64,000 bases of DNA from Epiperipatus broadwayi (lineage: Eukaryota > Onychophora > Udeonychophora > Euonychophora > Peripatidae), in contig JAQFVV010000316.1 of assembly GCA_028023455.1 (NCBI GenBank), forward strand, positions 60,001 through 124,000. The letters run 5' to 3'. The position numbers and the translations under genes were made by a program. The stretch's first letter is position 1. Every line of letters starts with the position of its first letter. The notes below the pieces were generated by a model. It saw only the letters and a program-made list of their open reading frames with translations, was not told the DNA's origin and made no database searches. Positions 56,681 to 64,000 of the stretch are shown here, one piece after another.

Positions 56681-57355
56681 ATGTTTTAAAATGTCTGAAA
56701 ATACATTAGCAAAACGTAATCAATATAAACCCATTCTTTTTGATGTTGCTGTATTCCAAATATTTTATATAAATATATCATACATAAACCAGTAATACAC
56801 ATACATGGATATACTTTACTGAGCATAGTGACAATATATACACAAACAGATATGAGAATATATAACCATCGCTTTCAATATATATATATATATTTCTAAA
56901 TAGAAATAAAATCACTATTTCTCTCAAATTTTATAAAATGGTTTGTAATACTGTGGTAATATAGATTTCACCGAATAAATCGAAAATGTCAGCCTAAGCA
57001 GAAAATCTAATGATTGATGAGCATAGTTGTCAACATCGTACACTCGGATATATTTAGGATTTTAGCAGTGATGCATATAATATTATGAATTAATTTATTA
57101 CCTAAATAAAATTGAAAGGAAAAAAACTACAGCTTTTTAGCAATACTTTAATTTCAAAATAAATATTGATAAATTGAATTTAATTATTTAATTTTTGAAA
57201 CAACTCATTTATTAAAATATAACAAGCGTGTATAAAAAAGAAAGAAGACATAGATATGTATTAAAATAAAGACATTTTTTTCCAATTCAAACTTTGAATA
57301 TATATAGTCTATGCTATATGATTTATCATTTAAAAAAAAAAAAAATCTGCAATAA

Positions 57356-57663
57356 GGTGGGCTTTGAGTGTCTCATCATCAGATTTTCAATGAAATAGAC
57401 AGCTGAAGAGTTATGGGGTGGAGTGGTTTGAAGCATGTCCATTAAAGTATGGAGATTGGCTATCTTAATATAAGTTGATCTTTGTACATATGTGCGGAGA
57501 TGATAATCCGAACAAACTGACGAGTGCTGGTTTAGCAGGAAATACGTATATTGGTGATTGTTTATCTTTTCGACATGTGTGTGATCAAGGGTATCAGTGG
57601 AATGAGATAGCATGGATGGTTGAGGGTCGTGTGAAAGTCTGAGTTCAAACCCCCTATATATTC
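57356..57663 (+). mobile_element. Family B element (B3), full length
   Basis: The 308-bp unit lies between 9-bp target duplications ctgcaataa (57347-57355 and 57664-57672). It runs from ggtgggctttgag through tcatcatcagattttcaatg, the ribozyme, and the gtgaaagtctgagttcaaac end. It lacks a left inverted arm, so it is a reference for the simple form of family B. Confidence 0.85.
57503..57562 (+). ncRNA. Type I hammerhead ribozyme (B3)
   Basis: Core ctgacga and gaaa. Stem II tgct/agca with loop ggttt, and a G-G mismatch where other copies suggest G-C. Stem III is the perfect palindrome atacgtat. The outer stem I is ataatc with gattgt. The inner stem I is weakened (caaa instead of ccaa opposite ttgg). 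Confidence 0.75.
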
Positions 57664-57699
57664 CTGCAATAAATAAACAAATAAGCTATTAGAATCATG

Positions 57700-58600
57700 T
57701 GTATTTTGTTTATCTTGAAGATTTTTATTATATACATTTTAAGCAGCTTATTATTATGTATATAAATGAACTTAATGTTTGATTCAACACAAAATGATCA
57801 TCAAATAGTGAGATATAAAATATACGTTAGAGCAAAACTAGAGTGACAAATGCTGTTACGAAAGGCGATATTGATATTTCGGACTTTCACACTGATTTCA
57901 GTGAATTGAAACCAGAACTTGCAAACCATTTAAAAATATTAATAGACTTCAAAAGCAGCTTAGATTTGAATAAGAAAAGAAGTGATATTCTACTAGTTGT
58001 CACTATGTAGTTCAATGGTGATGAAACTTTTAAAGCATGGATTACAAATAATATTTACCAAATTACCCACGAAGAGATCAGTTTTTTTTTACTCAAAAAA
58101 GAAAGAGTAGGTAATTAAATATTACAGAATTTTATAAAGATGAATTATCATAAACATAAATTTTTGAATGAGATTTTTACTGATGTACATTAGATGTTAC
58201 ATGCTTTATATTGGGATCGTATTTTGTCACTCTTAATGGTGCACATGCTGAACTAGATTCACCACTCATTCTATTTGTGAATCTGGCTTTTATGAAAATA
58301 ATAATTCATACATATAAGTGACACTGATGTTTTAATCAACTGAAAGTTCTGGGAGTCCAAGATATAATATTTCTTCAACATCTTTTTTTATTACCCTCAA
58401 TAATAGATCATTTTCCAACTTCCATTTTTTATATCAATAAACTTTTTGTTTCCATATAGAAAGGGATTGAAAACCAATTAATTGCGATTCCATATCATCC
58501 AAATTTAGTTTATTTGTTAATACTTTATTTGAATATTTATAATGCATTTCGAAGTTCCTTCAAACTGCCTGAAGTGTGTAAATCTTCAATAAAACTCATT
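57700..58600. other. Possible unidentified coding relic
   Basis: On the plus strand around 58220-58310 a short open run (LNGAHAELDSPLILFVNLAF) and more pieces to 58560 (KLPEVCKSSIKLIE) suggest a decayed protein gene. Many stops occur between them. I do not recognise the family. Confidence 0.25.
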
Positions 58601-58603
58601 GAA

Positions 58604-58698
58604 GTCAAGCATTGGTGGTCTAGTGGTTAGCAAGGCTGCCTTGTAAGCAGTTTTCCCAGGGTTTGTTTCCCGGCCAATGCTTTGGCACATAAAAAAAA
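58604..58698 (+). repeat. tRNA-Gly-derived SINE
   Basis: Head gcattggtggtctagtggtt, acceptor complement ccaatgc, tail tttggcacat then A's. The word attgaa flanks both sides. Closest to the copy at 18461. Confidence 0.88.
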
Positions 58699-58699
58699 A

Positions 58700-59985
58700 A
58701 AAATTAATTGAACATAAACTGAATTACAATAGAAAACTCTTGTGCAAATTTATCTTCATATGGTTTCGTGTGAGATTCTATAGCCGCCAAAATTTTTTTT
58801 TTGTATTTGAAAAATAATTATAGATATTATAAATAATGTCATGATCAAAAATTTATAATTTAGCTTCAAATACATTAAAGAAATATGACAACGGCTGTTT
58901 TATTAACATCATGCAGTTTAATATTTAATTAATTTTAAGTGAAAGCCCAAGCCAGTAAAAAATTATTAATTTTGAAATTCATTCAATATACATTAGTTGG
59001 TTGTATTGTTCAATGATATTCTCATTATATAAAAAACTTCTAACTTCCTTTAAACACTCAGCAAAACTTGTTGAACTTTTCCACAATCTAACCATTTTTA
59101 TCGGATGATGAGTTTATCTCATTTAACAATTCCAGAATTTTTCATTTATTTAAAACACATGCAGATATAAAACTGAAGTCTTAACTCATAAAATCTGCTG
59201 AAGTATAATGCACTGGAACACAGAACTGCATATACAATATGCTTGATAAATGAACTGACAAATTATCATTTTTCAGTTATTACGAATATAATTTTGAAAT
59301 TTTTTTTTTTTTTTTCAGAAAATGCACCTAGAAATGCATAATAAATAACCTATTCCTTTTGTTGTGGTTGCTAATGATGATAAACATTAATTCTGCCTTC
59401 ATATTGCTTACAACACAGTAATAAATTAAAATAGCTAAACGTGCTGATCCAGTTATTTCGGTAGACCTCATTCAGACACAAAGAACTGCAACTGGGAGAT
59501 TTTATATCTATTTTTTGCGGATGAAGTATATCTTTAGCCATTTACCAAGATTCTATTTTTTCCCTTGTATTTCTAGACAAAAGTATATCTTTTATTTTTT
59601 AAATACTTTTTTCTTTGTTATCAAAATCTTTAAATAGAACCAATGTTCATTTTAACCATGTTTCTTTTAGATATTCACCACTCTGAAAAGTTTCTCTTAC
59701 ATTAGAAGCAATATAACTAGCAACAGTTAGATTTTGATTGACTGCTAATGTATTTAATTAAGGATGTTGACAGCTTGTGCAACAAATCCATTTTGTTATT
59801 ATTTACTTTTATCAAGAAAAGTTTTAAATTTTGTTTCATAATGTTTTATCAATGAGGTTCTGTATACTTCTGTTCTGGAACATAAAATCCAACCCACTTC
59901 ATTGTTCTTATTAATCATTTCATATTCTCCTGTCAATCAACTTTGGAATCCTCTACTATTTGATTCTGATAATTTTTTTATTTAC
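58700..59985. other. AT-rich stretch, no gene recognised
   Basis: A possible decayed coding patch around 59390-59560 (gctgatccagttatttcg, then gacctcattcagac) is not assignable. Confidence 0.3.
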
Positions 59986-59990
59986 ATAGA

Positions 59991-60308
59991 CTATGTAATA
60001 TGTAAGGTATATGAGCACAGACTTTCACATGTCCCACCACTCTCCACTCTATCACATAACACTGATACACTTGAGCACATATATGTTGAAAAGATAAATA
60101 ATCACCAATATACGTATTTCATGCTAAACCAGCAATCATCAGTTGGTCCAGATTATCATCTCTACACATATATGCAATAAGTGCTCAGATATATATTAAG
60201 ATAGCCAATCTTCATACTTTAATGAACAGGCTTCAATCCACTCCACACTCCAACCGTCCATCCAATTGAAAATCTGACGATGAAGCGCTCAAAGGCTATC
60301 CTGAGATT
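59991..60308 (-). mobile_element. Family B element (B5)
   Basis: Minus-strand copy closely similar to B2 and collinear with B3. It has the 5' part aggatagcctttgagcgc, tcatcgtcagattttc, then the ribozyme and the gaaagtctgtgctcatatac end. It lies ~140 bp from B4 in the opposite orientation. Confidence 0.85.
60098..60156 (-). ncRNA. Type I hammerhead ribozyme (B5)
   Basis: Core ctgatga, gaaa. Stem I is the full ccaa/ttgg plus ataatc/gattat with an asymmetric internal loop. Stem II is tgct/agca, loop ggttt, with a U-U mismatch by the core. Stem III is the perfect palindrome atacgtat, cut predicted after ata. One of the best family B copies. Confidence 0.85.
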
Positions 60309-60444
60309 GAGATTCTCATCACACCTACATTGACCTAAAGTCAATCTGACCCCTCAAGTACAGGACATAATCCATTTAATACATATACGAGGGATGGGCA
60401 GACATCTCTACTATGTAATAACTGAAATACAGGCATATTGTAAA

Positions 60445-60726
60445 CCTGTATCAATATATATAATATATAGGGTATATGAGCACAGACTTTCATACGCCGC
60501 ACCATTCTCACTCTATCTATATATCTGAGCACCTACTGCATATATATGTGGAGATGATAATCTGGACCAACTGATGATTGCTGGTTTAGCACGAAATACA
60601 TATATTGGTGATTATTTATCTTTTCAACATATATGTGTTCAAGTGTATCAGTGTTATGAGAGAGAGTGGTGGGACGTGTGAAAGTCTGTGCTCATACACC
60701 CTATATATTACATATATTGATACAGG
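60445..60726. mobile_element. Family B fold-back element (B4)
   Basis: Terminal inverted repeats of ~75 bp: cctgtatcaatatat, then atagggtatatgagcacaga and ctttcatacg at the left, mirrored by cgtgtgaaag, tctgtgctcatacaccctat and atattgatacagg at the right. A hammerhead lies between. No protein. Confidence 0.87.
60557..60615 (+). ncRNA. Type I hammerhead ribozyme (B4)
   Basis: Core ctgatga and gaaa. Stem I ccaa/ttgg and ataatc/gattat are intact. Stem II is tgct/agca with loop ggttt and a T-C mismatch next to the core. Stem III region atacatat has one change from the family palindrome. Confidence 0.8.
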
Positions 60727-61120
60727 AGTTTTCTAAAAAAAAAAAAAAAAATTCTTTGTAAAAATAATTGTTAAATTCTTTATATGTATAAATATATCTT
60801 TAAAATGTATCTACATTATACTGTCTGTTTCTATATTATGTTCAATATATTTATTTATACACAAATGATGTTCTTGCTGATTTTTTTTTACATGGCTGGC
60901 ACCCTGCTTGGAATATGCTAATTATCAACCCAATTAAATGTATGCTTGATAAAGGAAGAAACAAGTATTTACTATAAAACAGAGAGTATTATAATGAGAA
61001 AAATCTATTTTTTTAATTTCTCATATACAAACAAAAATTTTGTAATAACTATTAATTTTAATAAAATATAGGTTAATAATAAATACCATTAATGTGTGTC
61101 ATTAAAATTTTCTTAAATAC
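60727..61120. other. AT-rich stretch, no gene recognised
   Basis: Starts with an A16-class homopolymer; otherwise nothing identified. Confidence 0.35.
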
Positions 61121-61124
61121 TACC

Positions 61125-61310
61125 CTGGCACATATGCCCCAGGCTCATGATACATGATATACTGATTAACTCGGGTTCAAATCCTAGTCACAACATTAGT
61201 CTTACAATGGCAATATTATGGCATGAGAACCATCTCCAAGATCCTCAGATTGATTCCCATGGTACTCATATTTCTGATGAACTCTCAAACAATAAAGTCA
61301 TTCATTTTTT
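61125..61310 (+). repeat. Possible SINE with B box
   Basis: Contains gggttcaaatcc (an exact polymerase III B box) at about 61171 within an imperfect T-arm (actcgg/cctagt). The A box is not convincing, and no target duplication was found. Confidence 0.3.
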
Positions 61311-61679
61311 ATTTCACTGATATTCTACTAAAGGCAGTTATATAGATAATAGCTATAAAAAGGTAGCAGTTTATCAATACATTTCAAAGATATAACAATA
61401 TATAAAGAAAAAATACAAGGCAATATAAGTCTTTCCTATCTTTGTAGAAACAAACCACAATGAAAGGGGGGATCCCATGCCACCACTACATTATTGATAG
61501 CAACTCATCAATAAACTTATTGGAGATAATAATGCTAGCTGTTTTTATCCTGTTCGCTATGCCAATTGTTGTGTTTAATGCAAGATTATTATATATAAAC
61601 ACAATCTAGTAAAAATATGTTTAATATTTATTTATTACAACAAATATATACTATATACAATGCTATACTGTCACCTGAT

Positions 61680-62150
61680 ACTGTTGACTTTGTATAGCAT
61701 TAATTGCCATGAGACTATAGAAGGATGGTACTTCGAGTGCTTTTTATAAGTTTACCTACCACTTTTAGTTTGGCTCATGAGTTGATACAGTGCCATCTAT
61801 GACAGATTGCCCTGGGTCTGGTTTATGTCTGGCAGCTTCCAGTTCTAATATGAACTTGCCACACTGCTCATCCATATAGCGGACATTTATATTGCTATTC
61901 AGTTTCAACAGTTGTTGTCTGACATTATCTTCAAATGGGTTGACTATTTATGGCCAGATCCCTTTCCAAAAATGCAAACATTCAGATTCAGTGAGTATTG
62001 TTGTCTAGTGGCCTGTTCTTGCCATTGGACATATATATTTGTATATCCATTGGACCATGATGATGAATGCTTAATCCAATCAAGGTAAGATGGGATTTGG
62101 ACTAATCCATTATTTGAAGGCAAGGTGAGATATAACACAATGGTTTTTTT
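61680..62150 (-). other. Unassigned coding-like patch
   Basis: Less AT-rich than its surroundings. The minus strand is open for ~65 codons including PFEDNVRQQLLKLNSNINVR, YMDEQCGKFILELEAARH, KPDPGQSVIDG at about 61790-61945. I do not recognise the family. It may be a transposon fragment or an unannotated exon. Confidence 0.3.
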
Positions 62151-64000
62151 GTAAATAAAATTTAATTTTTTATTTTGTTATCAAATGCTAATTCTTACTT
62201 TTACTATAAAATATAAACATATTTCTAGAGTGTGTTATCAGTTTCCCTTAAATGTAAATTGTCATTTCGAAGAGGGGTGGGAGAGTGCTAAATTGTTTGT
62301 CTTAAAACAATACTGTAAAAAAATGATAACAATCCACATTCTTGTCTCATTAAATCTATGTACTAACATAATCTATGGTAGATGGATGATCTTCTATTTT
62401 AGTGATTAAAGGGCAAGCATATTTAAAAATGGATATGCAAATATATGTTTACAATATGCTGTTTGACTGACTTAGTCCAGTGATTATGCCTAACATATTT
62501 TTGTGGTGACATTGCTATCTTCTTTATGCTTTTACAAAATGCCGCACCATAAAACATTTGTTTTGCTTCTGATTGATCAGTCGTCACATATACAAATACG
62601 CACACATAGGAACAGTGAAAAATGGATATTTGATATAGTATCATTGAGTTCATAAAAAATATTCAGTTCACAAAGAGGTTTAGTGAGAGAGGTCCTCAAA
62701 TCGATCACAGTGCTGGTACTTGTGTTCAAACTTTTTATTCGAGAAATAAAATTATTTATTTAAAAAAATCCAGTTAGCTCTTCTAATTAAAAAATTAGAT
62801 CTCATTTGAAAATAAATTCTTCATTATAATTATGATTTATTACAAAATAGTATGTTATAAAATAAAAAAAAATTTTTAGCTACAAATTTTTTTTTTTAAA
62901 CAATTAATGAAAATTATTAAATTAATAATTTTTTAAAATATATATTAAAAAAAATAATATTGTTTTAGTTTTAAAAATTTAATTTACATGTTCAATTTTT
63001 TTAATTTGATTTATTTTTAAAGATTATGTTTTAATTAATCTCTATATAAAATATTTTAAATTAGAGTAAAATTTAAAATTAGAATTTAATTGCAAATAGT
63101 GTATATATATACATTAAAGAAAAGATTATAGAGATATGTGGTAGAAATGACAAATATTTTTCAGTTTGTATAAATTGATTAAATTATTGCTAACTTTTAA
63201 AAAGACTGGCCCAACAAGGTACAAATTTTCTTCTTATATGTGGTCAGTTGACATTTTGTTGAGCGTTCTCTCTCACCTCCCTAGGGCCAACGTGTCTATA
63301 AAAGTCATTGCAATGATTTTTAAAATACGATATTTTATAGTTTCTTAATATTTTAATCACTCATGGATGATAAAAATGATTGATAATTGGGCATTCAAAA
63401 TGTTATGAGGAATCTCCATTATTAAAAATCCATCGAGTTTCTTTGACTTAAGATTTTTAATAACTTCCATAACCAATCGCATAAAACATAAATTATATTT
63501 TGCTTATATTTAGTACTGCCAAAATTACAAATGTCGCCTTTATCTAAAAATCAGATATAAAGGCAGATAGAGATGGCTTTGATTAAAAGCATTTTCACTC
63601 TTCCTTAATGCACAAAGATTCTGGAGCAAAAAAAAAACAAATAAACATGAAATCACATGGATGCCTTGATATTTCCAGATGCAACTAGTGTTTTTAGATT
63701 TGGGGGTGCAGTTTCTTGCTTATGAAAATATGCTATCTTCATATTAAATTTAAAAAATATTTGCTGATCTTATCTTTTTAATATATATAAAAATTGTTTC
63801 TGTTTTCAAAAATAAAAATTCTTTTCTTTTTCATTTCCTCTCTCTCTCTCTTTTTTATAATGCCACATTAATAATCCATGCATTGTAACTATTAGTCAAA
63901 AAACTATCTTCAGTCATAGAGATTAAAATAGTATTGATAATCAAAAAGATATTCTACTCTTCTTAAATATTTTTCCTATAGAAAATACACGAACAGGATG
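62151..64000. other. AT-rich stretch to window end, no gene recognised
   Basis: Only low-complexity sequence (for example a CT microsatellite at 63837-63851) and chance frames. I looked here for the upstream RARS2 exon and did not find it. Confidence 0.35.

Overview
The window is AT-rich (roughly three-quarters A+T) animal nuclear DNA, probably from an invertebrate. It has a host gene split by 3-13 kb introns, GT-AG splice sites, tRNA-derived SINEs, hAT and mariner DNA transposons, several LINE lineages, Ty3/Gypsy debris and Penelope-like elements (PLEs). I see no bacterial-style genes, operons, rRNA or CRISPR arrays. The sequence alone does not fix the phylum.

The one host gene I can support is on the minus strand. 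It is a mitochondrial-type arginyl-tRNA synthetase (RARS2-like). Four consecutive coding exons are visible at 46947-47020, 36522-36649, 22917-23094 and 20116-20208. Splice phases match across all three introns, and the translation runs from the end of the catalytic core, through a KMSKS-like loop, into the start of the anticodon-binding domain. The 5' exons probably lie beyond position 64000 and the 3' exons to the left; I could not find them here. Most of 20-47 kb is therefore intron.

The rest is a dense layer of mobile DNA. It includes four non-autonomous hAT elements plus a fragment with a BED-finger reading frame, a decayed mariner, LINE 3' fragments (R2-like and RTE/Jockey-like), about eight tRNA-derived SINEs, a Gypsy RNase H remnant and at least three different PLE GIY-YIG endonuclease relics. 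The largest PLE relic (27.8-29.8 kb) carries RT plus GIY-YIG and is joined head-to-head to an inverted partial copy of itself.

The most interesting layer is a set of short (about 100-400 bp) fold-back repeats with 9-15 bp target duplications. Two of these families (called A and B here) carry well-formed type I hammerhead self-cleaving ribozymes, in at least nine copies. They have paired stem I arms, a stem II with compensatory changes in family A, and a palindromic, very short stem III. A third, more degenerate hammerhead-like motif lies at 24983-25044. Families C, D, F and G share the fold-back shape and long target duplications. In family F a 34-bp end fragment has been inserted with an 11-bp duplication, which suggests copying through RNA. 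The proposed system is a community of ribozyme-bearing, non-autonomous retroelements mobilised by PLE reverse transcriptase/GIY-YIG enzymes.
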